Positions 55,914 through 64,000 of a stretch of DNA of 64,000 bases are shown here, piece after piece. Below the pieces are notes generated by a model. The model was not told the origin of the DNA. It worked only from the letters and a program-made list of their open reading frames with translations, and searched no databases. The translations under genes were made by a program, and so were the position numbers. Position 1 is the first letter of the stretch. Each line of letters starts with the position of its first letter. Location of the stretch: contig JAJRZT010000102.1 in NCBI GenBank assembly GCA_024275115.1, forward strand, positions 1 through 64,000. Reading direction: 5' to 3'. The DNA comes from Gammaproteobacteria bacterium. Lineage in GTDB: Bacteria; Pseudomonadota; Gammaproteobacteria; UBA6429; Thiohalophilaceae.

Positions 55914-57136
55914 TGAGTCAGTTTGATATTGTGATTGTTGGCAGTGGTATGGTGGGGGCAACACTGGCGTGTATGCTTGCCAGTGAAACCGATTTATCCA
56001 TTGCGGTTATTGACACAGTAGCACCACTTGAACAGCCATCGACGGCTAGTTTTGATATACGTGTAAGTGCTATTACCCGTGCCAGTGAAAACATCTTTAA
56101 AAATATTGCGGTATGGGAAACAATTAAAGCCTTAAGAGTAAGCCCCTACCGCGATATGCATGTTTGGGATGCAAAGGGCAACGGGGTGTTGCATTTTGAC
56201 AGCGCCGATCTGGCTGAACCAACGCTAGGACATATTATTGAAAATAGAGTGATGCAATATGCATTGCAGCAACGTTTAAAAACATTTGAAAACATTACGG
56301 TAATTGCACCGGCTTGTTGTAAAAAAATGATTGAGAATGACGAGCAAATCGTTTTATTACTTGAAGATGACAAAGTGATAACTGCCTCTTTATTAGTGGG
56401 CGCGGACGGCAGCCGTTCATGGGTGCGCCAACAGGCGAATATAATGGTACGTGGCTGGGATTATGATCAAGCTGCACTGGTGACTTACGTTAAAACAGAA
56501 AAGCCACATCAGGAAATAGCCTGGCAACGTTTTATGCCGACTGGGCCACTCGCCTTTTTACCTTTGACGGAGGGCTATAGTTCGATTGTCTGGTCAACAA
56601 CACCCGAGCATGCCAATGAATTAAAAAATATGAGTGAGGCCGAATTTAAAAAAGCCTTATGTATTGCGTCCGACAATACCCTGGGTGAGATTTTAAGTTG
56701 TGCCGAGCGGGGTGTTTTCCCTTTACGTTTTTTTGCGGTCGATAATTATATTAAGCCTAATTTAGCCTTAGTGGGTGATGCGGCACACACTATTCACCCT
56801 TTGGCGGGGCAAGGTGTTAACCTCGGCCTGGCCGATGCGGCTGCGTTGGCGCAAACCTTGGTTGATGCATATAACAGCGCGAAAAGTATTCATTCAAAAC
56901 CGGTGTTACGTCGTTATGAACGCTGGCGCAAAGCCGATAATCTTGCCATGATGGTAGCAATGGATGGTTTGAAAAATATGTTTGGCAGTGAATTGAGTGT
57001 TGTTCGTGAGTTACGAAACACGGGTATGAATATGATAAATAATTTACCGGTTGTTAAAAACATCCTGATAAAGCAAGCGATGGGATTAACGGGAGATTTA
57101 TCCCGTTTTGCCAGCCTGGATTCTCATCTTAATTAA
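55913..57136 (+). CDS. ubiI: Ubiquinone C5-hydroxylase UbiI (VisC family)
   Basis: 407 aa, same FAD monooxygenase family as UbiH: FDIVIVGSGMVGATLACML, SFDIRVSAITRASENIF, LVGADGSRSWVRQQA, GDAAHTIHPLAGQGVNLGLAD. Position after ubiH in the pepP-ubiH-ubiI cluster supports UbiI. With ubiH and coq7 here, the window encodes three hydroxylations of aerobic ubiquinone synthesis. Confidence 0.9.
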   Translation: MSQFDIVIVGSGMVGATLACMLASETDLSIAVIDTVAPLEQPSTASFDIRVSAITRASENIFKNIAVWETIKALRVSPYRDMHVWDAKGNGVLHFDSADLAEPTLGHIIENRVMQYALQQRLKTFENITVIAPACCKKMIENDEQIVLLLEDDKVITASLLVGADGSRSWVRQQANIMVRGWDYDQAALVTYVKTEKPHQEIAWQRFMPTGPLAFLPLTEGYSSIVWSTTPEHANELKNMSEAEFKKALCIASDNTLGEILSCAERGVFPLRFFAVDNYIKPNLALVGDAAHTIHPLAGQGVNLGLADAAALAQTLVDAYNSAKSIHSKPVLRRYERWRKADNLAMMVAMDGLKNMFGSELSVVRELRNTGMNMINNLPVVKNILIKQAMGLTGDLSRFASLDSHLN

Positions 57137-57169
57137 ATTCAGAACAACCAGGCTGAGATAATAAAAAAT

Positions 57170-58411
57170 ATGGACATACTGAATACGCTTGCCATTCTAA
57201 TTACCTTAGCTGCACTGTTTAGCTATATTAATTATCGCTATATTAAACTACCAACAACCATCGGTGTTATGCTAATCGCCTTGATTATTTCTGCGTGTTT
57301 AATCATTGCTGGCAAATTAGGTATGGAAAGTTTATTTGTTTATGCCGAAACGATTCTGCGTGGGATTGATTTCCACCAGACATTAATGAACGGCATGTTA
57401 AGTTTTTTACTGTTTGCCGGTGCCCTGCATGTTAATTTAAAAGATCTTGCGCAACAAAAATGGTTGATACTATCGCTGGCAACGCTTGGTGTTGTGGTCT
57501 CGACTTTTCTGGTGGGGGGCTTAACCTGGTTGGTGTTGGCTGCCTTTGGCTTACACGTTTCCTATCTTTATTGTTTATTGTTTGGTGCGCTTATTTCACC
57601 AACGGATCCTATTGCCGTCATGAGCATCCTGAAAAAGGCGGGTGCACCAAAAAGTCTGGAAGTTAAAATTGCCGGTGAGTCATTGTTTAATGATGGTGTT
57701 GCTGTGGTGATTTTTGTTGTGTTGTTGGGGATTGCCGTTGGTGGCACGGAGCCTACGGTTAGTGGTGTTGCTTTACTTTTTGCACAAGAAGCCATTGGCG
57801 GTATCATTTATGGTTTACTCATTGGGTATATTACTTTTAGTATGCTGCGCACGGTCGATAATTATCAGGTCGAAATTATGCTTACTCTTGCACTGGTGAT
57901 GGGAGGCTATGCATTGGCACATGCATTGAACTTATCAGGGCCAATTGCAATGGTGGTTGCCGGGTTATTAATTGGTAATCATGGCAGGCAGTATGCAATG
58001 AGTGACGCGACCCAATTCAGGCTGGATAATTTCTGGGAATTGGTGGATGAAATACTTAATGCAGTGTTGTTTGTTATTATCGGGATGGAAGTTCTGGTAT
58101 TGGCATTTCATCTGGAATATATCTTAATTTCACTGGCGATTATTCCTTTAGTTCTGGGTGTACGGTTTGTGAGTGTGGCGTTCCCGGTTAAATTATTAAG
58201 TCGACTGCGTAGTTTTAGCCCCAGAGTAATTGAGATTATGACCTGGGGAGGGTTGCGTGGCGGTATTTCTATTGCGCTTGCATTGTCCTTACCGCTCGGG
58301 CCTGAGCGTGAAGTGATCCTGGCGATTACTTATCTTGTTGTTGCTTTTTCTATCCTGGTTCAGGGTCTTACCATTAGCCAGGTTGTGAAGGGTAATTTGT
58401 CGATGTCATAA
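57170..58411 (+). CDS. Na+/H+ antiporter, CPA1/NhaP type
   Basis: 413 aa, about twelve TM helices. The ion-binding region SPTDPIAVMSILKKAG and the following AGESLFNDGVAVVIFVVLLG (the ND pair) are CPA1 hallmarks; TWGGLRGGISIALALSLP lies in the late helices. Exchanges Na+ or K+ for H+ across the inner membrane. It starts 33 bases after ubiI and may be transcribed with it. Confidence 0.92.
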   Translation: MDILNTLAILITLAALFSYINYRYIKLPTTIGVMLIALIISACLIIAGKLGMESLFVYAETILRGIDFHQTLMNGMLSFLLFAGALHVNLKDLAQQKWLILSLATLGVVVSTFLVGGLTWLVLAAFGLHVSYLYCLLFGALISPTDPIAVMSILKKAGAPKSLEVKIAGESLFNDGVAVVIFVVLLGIAVGGTEPTVSGVALLFAQEAIGGIIYGLLIGYITFSMLRTVDNYQVEIMLTLALVMGGYALAHALNLSGPIAMVVAGLLIGNHGRQYAMSDATQFRLDNFWELVDEILNAVLFVIIGMEVLVLAFHLEYILISLAIIPLVLGVRFVSVAFPVKLLSRLRSFSPRVIEIMTWGGLRGGISIALALSLPLGPEREVILAITYLVVAFSILVQGLTISQVVKGNLSMS

Positions 58412-58542
58412 CGGTTTTGCACTGTTTGCTAACTTTTAGCGTAATAAAATCGTTAAATATCTAAAATATAGTCAACTATTTCTCAAGTCTTACTGCTTTT
58501 AGCCGAAAACACTCTAAATACTTATAGATATTGGGGTTAAAC

Positions 58543-58938
58543 ATGAGCGAAAAAATCAAAATAGCATTATTAGGTTTAGGTAGCGTTGGTGAGGATTTTG
58601 CCGAAGCGTTTCTGGAAATGATTCAGGAGGGTGGCAAACCGGTTGAGATTGCAGCGGTTGCTCACCGGCATCTGGATTCTCCGATTGCCTTAGGCTTTCA
58701 GCAAAACGGCGTACCCGTTTTTGATAATGTGCTAGGCGTTATTGAAATGGGTGAAGAGATTGATATTATTTTTGACCTGACCGGTGATAAAAATACGCGC
58801 TCTGAATTGCGTAAAAGTATGCAGGAAAGCAATAACCGACATACGGTGATTGCACCGGAAATGATAGCAAAGCTACTCTGGATGTTTGTTGATGATTCAG
58901 TGGGCTTTAAAAATCTTAAAGATGGTGGCTATAGTTAA
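58543..58938 (+). CDS. Small Rossmann-type protein
   Basis: 131 aa from ATG 58543 (MSEKIKIALLGLG); four further codons upstream are unlikely. KIALLGLGSVGEDFAEAFLEMI contains the GxGxxG dinucleotide-binding turn, and DIIFDLTGDKNTR recalls the NAD-binding domain of homoserine dehydrogenase or Gfo/Idh enzymes. The catalytic domain is absent, so it is a stand-alone binding domain or a regulator. Its last base coincides with the start of a family B repeat. Confidence 0.7.
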   Translation: MSEKIKIALLGLGSVGEDFAEAFLEMIQEGGKPVEIAAVAHRHLDSPIALGFQQNGVPVFDNVLGVIEMGEEIDIIFDLTGDKNTRSELRKSMQESNNRHTVIAPEMIAKLLWMFVDDSVGFKNLKDGGYS

Positions 58939-59074
58939 AATCTGGTTTCCCCGCCCACTTGCGGCGGGCACAAAACCGTTGGGGCTCACCCTCAAGGGGC
59001 ACCGAGGTCCACAAAGGGGAGCTCCTCCCCTTTGGTTGTCAGTGGGCTACATACCCCGTTGACGATATATAATT
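58938..59074. repeat. Dispersed repeat, family B copy 4, supplying the olsB C-terminus
   Basis: AAAATCTGGTTTCCCCGCCC ... CAAAACCGTTGGGG ... CCCGTTGACGATATATAATTG, the longest copy with an added AAAGGGGAG/CTCCCCTTT hairpin. Positions 59039-59074 also encode the stop and final ~11 residues of the OlsB-like protein on the minus strand. Confidence 0.85.
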
Positions 59075-59851
59075 GATTATCCGTTGATCATTAGAAATTA
59101 CTGGATGTTTTGAATATCGACTCACTATTTTACCTGCCTCTAACAGGATGAATACATCGGCAACACCAATGGCGGCATCCCAGTACGGTTGTCCACAAAC
59201 TAATGCGCCTTGTTGTACATAGTCTTTTAGCAGTATTGGTAAAATAGCATCATCGGCATGCGCCTGATTTTTATTTAGCCGTAGTGGAACCAGTGGCTGT
59301 ACACGCAGGTGTTCTGGTGCGTAATGGTGTTGGTAGATGTGGCTCATAACACTGCTAATATACTTGTCGCCATTGGATAAAGGAATACTTGCACTACCCA
59401 TCAGGTAATCAATTTTATTACTGATAAGTAGCTCTGCAATGCCTCGCCACAGAGTTGCTAGTACATTTTCCTGACGGTAAGCAGGGTGAATACAGGTTCG
59501 GCCAACTTCGATAAAGTTAATCTCAGGGGTAATGATATTCATCAGGTCAAATTCTGTTTCAGAATAAAACATACCAACCTGATTACGTCCGTTATTATCA
59601 AGTAGCCGGGTTGTTGCAATAATTTCATTGTTTTGATGGTTAAAAATAACAAGGTGTTGGCAGTGTTCATCGAATCTGTCTTTATCAATACTCCTGTTTT
59701 CAATGGATAGATCTGTGTCAGGCTCTTTGGCAAAAACATCATAACGTAGCTTGTAGCATAATTGTTTTATATGTTCGTCTTCGGCTATAAAAGCAGTATA
59801 TTTATCGTCCTGAGTTAATAAATTAACAATATCATAAGCTGGGATGGCCAT
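59039..59851 (-). CDS. olsB: L-ornithine N-alpha-acyltransferase OlsB-like
   Basis: 270 aa, GNAT-like fold of the OlsB/hemolysin-related family: CYKLRYDVFAKEPD, TTRLLDNNGR, EVGRTCIHPAYRQENVLATL, YLMGSASIPL. OlsB joins a 3-hydroxyacyl chain to ornithine, first step of ornithine lipid, a phosphorus-free membrane lipid made when phosphate is short. The final residues (INYISSTGYVAH) derive from a family B repeat edge. It lies downstream of psiE on the same strand behind a Pho-box-like site, and a PlsC/OlsA-like gene is 2.3 kb away. PEP-CTERM-linked acyltransferases share the fold, a less likely reading. Confidence 0.75.
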   Translation of the reverse strand: MAIPAYDIVNLLTQDDKYTAFIAEDEHIKQLCYKLRYDVFAKEPDTDLSIENRSIDKDRFDEHCQHLVIFNHQNNEIIATTRLLDNNGRNQVGMFYSETEFDLMNIITPEINFIEVGRTCIHPAYRQENVLATLWRGIAELLISNKIDYLMGSASIPLSNGDKYISSVMSHIYQHHYAPEHLRVQPLVPLRLNKNQAHADDAILPILLKDYVQQGALVCGQPYWDAAIGVADVFILLEAGKIVSRYSKHPVISNDQRIINYISSTGYVAH

Positions 59852-59947
59852 TATGGAACTCCAAAATAATTATTATTAGAGTAGTATAGGTTTTTCAGGT
59901 GACAGAGTAATGAAAGATTTGTTACATTTTTGTTAATCAGAGGTTCC

Positions 59948-60385
59948 TTAAATATCATCAGGAGAAAATTTTGTAGTGATGATTCGAAGAACAGTCAGTA
60001 CCGAAATAACCAGTATATTGACGATCACTTCAGAAGTACTGTATTCACCATACCATAAACTGATTAGCTCACCGATAAGCACAACCAGGGCGGCATCCAG
60101 AATAAAAGTAACCTTTACACGACCCAGTGTCAGGTAGGATTGTAGTGTTCTGATTAGCTCAAGAGTGGCTAGCATTATAACAACTTCTTTAATCATACTT
60201 TCTGCACTGTGTACCCAGTTAGAGAGAAAATTACTATAAAGATGTATTAACAAATTCACAATGCCGGCAATAATCCATAGGTAAATTGCAAGCATTAAAA
60301 TGCCAACCAGAAAGCCGATAATTTTTGCGTGCCATTCGTTGTTTAGTAGAAAGGTTGAATACGATGAACTTGAGCCTTTTTGCAT
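59948..60385 (-). CDS. psiE: PsiE-like phosphate-starvation-inducible membrane protein
   Basis: 145 aa with four TM helices (IIGFLVGILMLAIYLWIIAG; VVIMLATLELIRTLQSYL; FILDAALVVLIGELI; VIVNILVISVLTVLRII). This is the PsiE family pattern, phosphate-starvation-induced and CRP-affected in E. coli; biochemical role unknown. A 48-codon gene ends 12 bases upstream and olsB begins 96 bases downstream, so a single Pho-controlled transcript is likely. Confidence 0.88.
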   Translation of the reverse strand: MQKGSSSSYSTFLLNNEWHAKIIGFLVGILMLAIYLWIIAGIVNLLIHLYSNFLSNWVHSAESMIKEVVIMLATLELIRTLQSYLTLGRVKVTFILDAALVVLIGELISLWYGEYSTSEVIVNILVISVLTVLRIITTKFSPDDI

Positions 60386-60397
60386 ATAAGTATCAAG

Positions 60398-60544
60398 TTA
60401 AAAAATATTCAGGTGACTTATCATAAAGCCAGAATTTATTGTATGACTGTATTTGTCAGTATCATTCGATTTATTGGGCATTACATTAATTAGCAGATAG
60501 GTTGATGAGAATAATAAACTAATAATAAATATTTTTTTGCACAT
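60398..60544 (-). CDS. Small secreted-type peptide ahead of psiE
   Basis: 48 aa, with GGGAGAG five bases before ATG 60544 and stop 60398, 12 bases before the psiE start. N-terminus KKIFIISLLFSSTYLLINV is a signal sequence or single membrane helix; the rest (MPNKSNDTDKYSHTINSG and on) is polar. No family recognised. Position between a Pho-box-like repeat and psiE suggests phosphate-dependent expression. Confidence 0.55.
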   Translation of the reverse strand: MCKKIFIISLLFSSTYLLINVMPNKSNDTDKYSHTINSGFMISHLNIF

Positions 60545-60620
60545 AACACTCTCCCATTGCTGGTGATTGATATAAAAAATTTCCTTTAAAGTAAGGATAT
60601 GTGCTGTTTATTACAGGAGG

Positions 60621-60649
60621 ATGTCGTTTCGATGACAAGTTGATGTCAT
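60621..60649 (-). promoter_or_regulatory. Pho-box-like triple direct repeat
   Basis: On the minus strand ATGACAT, TTGTCAT and ACGACAT recur at exactly 11-base intervals (60643-60649, 60632-60638, 60621-60627), separated by 4-base A-rich spacers. PhoB boxes are 7-bp CTGTCAT-like repeats at 11-base spacing. TAATAA at 60608-60613, preceded by TG, could be the -10. The matches to CTGTCAT are imperfect. Confidence 0.5.
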
Positions 60650-60745
60650 GTTTCTGGAAAGTTAATAACATTGTGAATAAAAACAGGCGGGCATTTATTT
60701 GGCTCTGGCTGCAGCTTAATCCCCACCGGCTTACTGCTGGGTAGT

Positions 60746-62074
60746 TTATTTATGGCCGTGTTTATTACCTGTAATTGCCCATGTCGCATCACCGTCTTTA
60801 GCCGCAGAGTGTTGAACGTTAACATACAAAGTGTTGGGGTCAGTTGGACTGAAGTAAATGCCACTGCCTTCTGCTCCCGGATCTGTTAATGAAGCAAACA
60901 ACATCACTTCTTTTGATGCACCGAATTTATTTGTTGTTGTACTTGCAAACCATATGTCAGAGGGTTTATTGTCTTCAATCATAACCAGCCTGCCATCGGG
61001 TGATGTTGCAAGATTATCAATACTATCAAAACCGGTTTGAAAGCCTGCTTCCCCCGGTTTGCCGATTTCCACCGCGACATTGACACCGGGTTTGACAAAA
61101 TTGCTAACTATCAGGGTTTTCAGGTTAATTGATATAACGCGGCCTTCGTAATATTCCTTTCCATACTCATCGCGAGGGCCTTCGGTAATGGCCACATACA
61201 AGGTGTTATTAATAATTTCAATGTCTTCTGGCCGCTGGTAACTTGCGCCACCGAAGTGACTACCGGATTGACGTGCATTGGCTGCATCGATAGGGCCTAA
61301 CCATTCACCCTGGCCAGTATTATCGCGCCGGGTATTTTTCTTTATACCGAGAACATATAATGAACCCGAAGCAAGATTACCGTAGGTGTCGGGTATAAAT
61401 TTATAAACACCGCCACCACAAGGTGTGATACCTTTGCAGCCCATGCTTCGCCCACGGTGTTCATCAACAACATAGACATTGCCTTTTGGGTCAATGTCGA
61501 TACCTTCATGTGCAAGTCGGCCAATGGCAGGGCGATCAATAACTTTTACCGCTTTCATCGGGTTATTCGGCTCGAGAATAATTTCGAATAAGCGGCCACC
61601 GGTGACTTCTTCTGCGAATAAGATTGTTCCCCATGGCGTCCAGCGTAAGCCATCAACGGCATTCCAGCTCCTGTCCTGAACCAGGATTCGGGTTTCCCCC
61701 GTTTTTAAATCAACAACCGAGAGGGCACCGCCTTCGGCTACATTTCGAACTTCATGTGTGCGGTATAGATAGCGGCCACGCTTAGAGCCTGTTTAATTGG
61801 TGGTATTCATATCCGTCCAGTCATCACGACCACTATCATAAATATTTAAGGATGATTCACCGGAAACAAGCGTTTGTGTATAGCCTACTGGTATTTTCCA
61901 GGGAGTAGAGGTATTCCAGTGGTTACTGTTAGCCGATTCTTTTATGGGTTTAAAGTTAAAAGTATTTTCTGAGTGATCCGCTTCGGCAAGAACAGTGGTT
62001 GAGAATCCCATTGCCATTGAGCCAATAAGGAAAGTCTTTGATAATTTCAATATGATAGTATTATAAGGAATCAT
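60746..62074 (-). pseudogene. phoX: PhoX/DUF839 phosphatase-like gene with an in-frame TAA
   Basis: Read through, the frame is 442 codons. It has a signal peptide (LIGSMAMGFSTTVLAEADH), then segments of the PhoX/DUF839 beta-propeller: KRGRYLYRTHEVRNV, DGLRWTPWGTILFAEE, HEGIDIDPKGNVYVVDEHRG, RPEDIEI, GFDSIDNLATSPDGRLVMIED. A TAA at 61793-61795 follows DMNTTN, 93 residues in, and the same frame continues with TGSKRGRYLYRTHE. No frameshift is needed. From ATG 61558 a 270-residue fragment without signal could be made. PhoX enzymes release phosphate from organic esters in the periplasm, fitting the adjacent psiE/olsB genes. Nonsense mutation, read-through or sequence error remain open. Confidence 0.82.
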
Positions 62075-62194
62075 TTTGTTTACTCAACTGTATTAATATT
62101 CAAAAGGTTATATACCTGAAAGATAGACTAACCAGCACAACTTTTATTGTCTATACTTTAAAGTAATATATCTATTAGAAGAAGATAATTAATA

Positions 62195-62944
62195 ATGTTG
62201 GCACTTCTTGCGCGAATCGTATGGCTGCTCTGGTGCTGGATTGAGCTGTCTGTTTTGACCTTTTTCTTATTTTCTATTTCATGGTTGCCCAAGCGGTTTA
62301 TTGCTTCTTTTTACCATAAATTATCACGCATGTGGTGTCGGTTTTTTATGCGAGCTCTTGGTATAAAGTTATATCTTCACGAAAAGAATACCAAAGCTTT
62401 ACCTGAACAGTTTATTCTTATTGCTAACCACCCTTCTGCTTTAGAAGATTTTGCTATTCCCGCTTTGTTTAACGTTTATCCACTGGCGAAGCAAGGTGTA
62501 CGTGACTGGTTCCTGATTGGTCGTATCAGTTATGTCGCCGATACAATTTATGTTAAACGTGACAACGCGGACTCGCGCCATGCAGCGGTTGACCAGATGA
62601 TAGCGGCATTACAGGACGGTAAGAATATTGCATTGTTCCCGGAAGGAGGCTGCAACGGGCGGCGGCTTGCCGAAAAATTTCATTACGGTGTATTTGATAT
62701 TTCGCTGCAAACCGGGATACCCATTTTACCCGTATTTTTGCACTATGAAGCACAAGATACGTTTGAATGGCGCAAGCCGTTTACTTTGCTGGATATGCTC
62801 TGGCGCTTTGTTCGCAGCAGAAACAACCGGGTCGATTATTATCTTTATGATGCCATTGATCCTGCCAGCTTTAGCGATAAGGTGAGTTATTCAGAATATA
62901 CACATAGTTTGTATATGGGATGGCAGCGTCATTATCTTGATTAG
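62195..62944 (+). CDS. PlsC-type acyltransferase, OlsA candidate
   Basis: 249 aa. N-terminal membrane helix, then the acyltransferase signature: block I ANHPSALEDFAIP (a variant of HX4D with HPSALED), block II around RISYVADTIYVKRD, block III ALFPEGGCNGRRL and block IV GIPILPVFLH. The family includes 1-acyl-glycerol-3-P acyltransferase PlsC and lyso-ornithine-lipid acyltransferase OlsA. With olsB 2.3 kb away in a phosphate-related cluster, OlsA is the better guess. Divergent from the phoX-like gene over 120 bases. Confidence 0.72.
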   Translation: MLALLARIVWLLWCWIELSVLTFFLFSISWLPKRFIASFYHKLSRMWCRFFMRALGIKLYLHEKNTKALPEQFILIANHPSALEDFAIPALFNVYPLAKQGVRDWFLIGRISYVADTIYVKRDNADSRHAAVDQMIAALQDGKNIALFPEGGCNGRRLAEKFHYGVFDISLQTGIPILPVFLHYEAQDTFEWRKPFTLLDMLWRFVRSRNNRVDYYLYDAIDPASFSDKVSYSEYTHSLYMGWQRHYLD

Positions 62945-62972
62945 CTTATTGCCACCTACCACGGCGACTATT

Positions 62973-63178
62973 TAACCTGAACTCGGGATAAGAAATTAAG
63001 GGGTAATACCCGGATAGAAGAGGGATAGAACCCAGTAAAGACTCGCAAAAGATGCCATCCATGGCCGCTCGACTGCCACGTCCGTGTGGCAGACGGTCTT
63101 TACTGGATTCTATCCCTCTTCTATTCCTTGCCTCGGTGGAATTTTATGTACTATTTTTCTTATCCCGAACTCAGGTTA
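62973..63178. repeat. Large nested inverted repeat, family G
   Basis: Three nested stems: outer TTAACCTGAACTCGGGATAA-type arms at 62973-62994 and 63157-63178 (two central mismatches), middle GGATAGAAGAGGGATAGAAC-type arms at 63012-63042 and 63097-63127, and inner CTGCCAC/GTGGCAG at 63073-63079 and 63086-63092. It fills the 3' gap between two converging genes, and its right end includes the stop codon of the FAD reductase. May be a terminator, a MITE-like element, or both. Confidence 0.88.
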
Positions 63179-64000
63179 TTTAAGTGTTGCTAACGGGGTT
63201 TGGTGCGATTGTAAAAACCATTTATCCGTTACAATTTTTTTAGTAAACCACCGGGTTTTCATTAATTGGCTGGCGGCGAATCTTTTTATAAATAGGGGCA
63301 GACGCTCCATTAGATCGGGCTCGGGTAAACGGCGGCCAAAGCGTAATTCCATCATGTTGTGGTATGCCTGTAAGCACAGTTGATTGTAATTACCATTACT
63401 ACCACGAATAACACGTGCAGCAAGAATGGCAGACTCGATTGCTGGCCGAATGCCTTCTCCACTTTGCGGGTAAGCGAGCCCCGCTGAATCGCCAATAAGT
63501 AAAACATTGTCTGCAATCATTTTTCGAACCGCATGCGGGTAAAGCAAATATGCATGGCCGTTAAATTTATCACTTATGTCGGCGGGCACTTTCCCCTCCG
63601 ATATAAGGTATTCGCAAAAACTTTTTACATGGCTGGATAGTTTACTTTTATCTTCACGCCCCAGGCCAATATTCAGGTAATCACCTTTGCGAAAAACCCA
63701 GCCATAGCCGGCCAGGTCGGGGGTGAAGAATAACTCCGGTACTTCGGCTTTTATCGTGCAGTTTTGTTTTTGCTGCGCGGTCATTTCAAACTCAATTTCC
63801 TGAGCAGCAACCGCGAGTTCACTGACTCCTTTAGCGCCAATGGCGCGCGCGACCGGGCAAAAGTGGCCGCCTGCACCCACCACCAGTTTTGCATTATATT
63901 GATTATTTACCTGCCAGCCTTTGCTGGTTTTTTCCATTTTTGTAAAGGCTTCACCAAGTATCAGTTTGGCACCACATCGCTGTAGCAGATAGTCATCAAA
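63176..64000 (-). CDS. FAD-dependent oxidoreductase of the geranylgeranyl-reductase family (5' end off window)
   Basis: Open from the right edge to TAA 63176; 274 residues present. VVGAGGHFCPVARAIGA corresponds to the mid-protein FAD-contact region, ELFFTPDLAGYGWVFRKGDYLNIGLG to the substrate barrel and NVLLIGDSAGLAYPQSGEGIRPAIESA to the GD motif of group-A flavoproteins. The N-terminal Rossmann segment is outside. Such enzymes reduce isoprenoid chains or tailor lipids and quinones. The stop codon is the last triplet of the palindromic element next to it. Confidence 0.82.
   Translation of the reverse strand, partial: FDDYLLQRCGAKLILGEAFTKMEKTSKGWQVNNQYNAKLVVGAGGHFCPVARAIGAKGVSELAVAAQEIEFEMTAQQKQNCTIKAEVPELFFTPDLAGYGWVFRKGDYLNIGLGREDKSKLSSHVKSFCEYLISEGKVPADISDKFNGHAYLLYPHAVRKMIADNVLLIGDSAGLAYPQSGEGIRPAIESAILAARVIRGSNGNYNQLCLQAYHNMMELRFGRRLPEPDLMERLPLFIKRFAASQLMKTRWFTKKIVTDKWFLQSHQTPLATLK

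Noticed and set aside
60746-61558. The 270-aa downstream part of the phoX-like gene as an independent complete gene
   Set aside because: It lacks a signal peptide and the N-terminal third of the family, while the upstream codons in the same frame continue the homologous protein without a shift.

Overview
The window is chromosomal DNA of a gammaproteobacterium of moderate, slightly AT-leaning base composition. Several gene orders point to this class and resemble Pseudomonas-type chromosomes: rpe-gph-trpE-trpGDC followed by an OsmC protein, a Vfr-like crp and coq7; dut-algC-argB-slmA; rpiA divergent from a long ilvA; and ygfB-pepP-ubiH-ubiI next to zapA, 6S RNA and 5-formyl-THF cyclo-ligase. 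No tRNA, rRNA, CRISPR array or prophage was seen. A transposase tail at the left edge is the only trace of an insertion sequence.

Layout. 1-6.7 kb: transposase tail, then a translationally coupled three-gene signalling operon made of an exported protein of sixteen ~38-residue repeats, a hybrid histidine kinase with HPt, and a REC-PAS-GGDEF regulator. 7-20.7 kb: a copper/silver island (CopL-like protein, CusC, CusB with a fused CusF domain, CusA, cytochrome c lipoprotein, DUF302 protein, CopZ-like chaperone, CopA, a 26-residue membrane peptide, DjlA, a CopD-like membrane protein). 20.9-32.9 kb: rpe, gph, the trp genes with a possible attenuator, bioA, VOC and OsmC proteins, crp, coq7, a glcF-like gene interrupted by an in-frame TAA, a thioredoxin-like ferredoxin and a hydrolase. 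32.9-43.5 kb: a candidate small RNA carrying the anti-Shine-Dalgarno sequence, rplM-rpsI, a FliB-like gene, an amidohydrolase, radC, coaBC, dut, algC, argB, slmA. 43.6-49.6 kb: small envelope proteins, a TauE/SafE permease, a DUF393/HTTM cluster, rpiA, ilvA. 49.8-54.6 kb: a histone-H1-like Lys/Ala repeat gene beside an 0.8-kb very AT-rich gene-free stretch, then fau, 6S RNA (ssrS), zapA, a ZapB-like coiled coil, ygfB, pepP. 54.6-58.9 kb: ubiH, ubiI, an Na+/H+ antiporter and a small Rossmann protein. 59-64 kb: a phosphate-limitation and lipid-remodelling island: OlsB, PsiE, a new 48-aa secreted-type peptide behind a Pho-box-like triple repeat, a PhoX/DUF839 gene interrupted by an in-frame TAA, a PlsC/OlsA-like acyltransferase and an FAD reductase that runs off the right edge.

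Two themes cut across the window. Intergenic regions carry at least seven families of palindromic or hairpin-forming repeats (called A-G here). Several end at, or supply, the stop codons and last residues of neighbouring genes (ferredoxin, coq7, olsB, the FAD reductase). Two otherwise intact genes (glcF-like and phoX-like) are each cut by one in-frame TAA. The strongest candidates for something undescribed are the 38-residue-repeat sensory operon, the anti-SD small RNA, the copA-linked micropeptide and the Pho/ornithine-lipid island.
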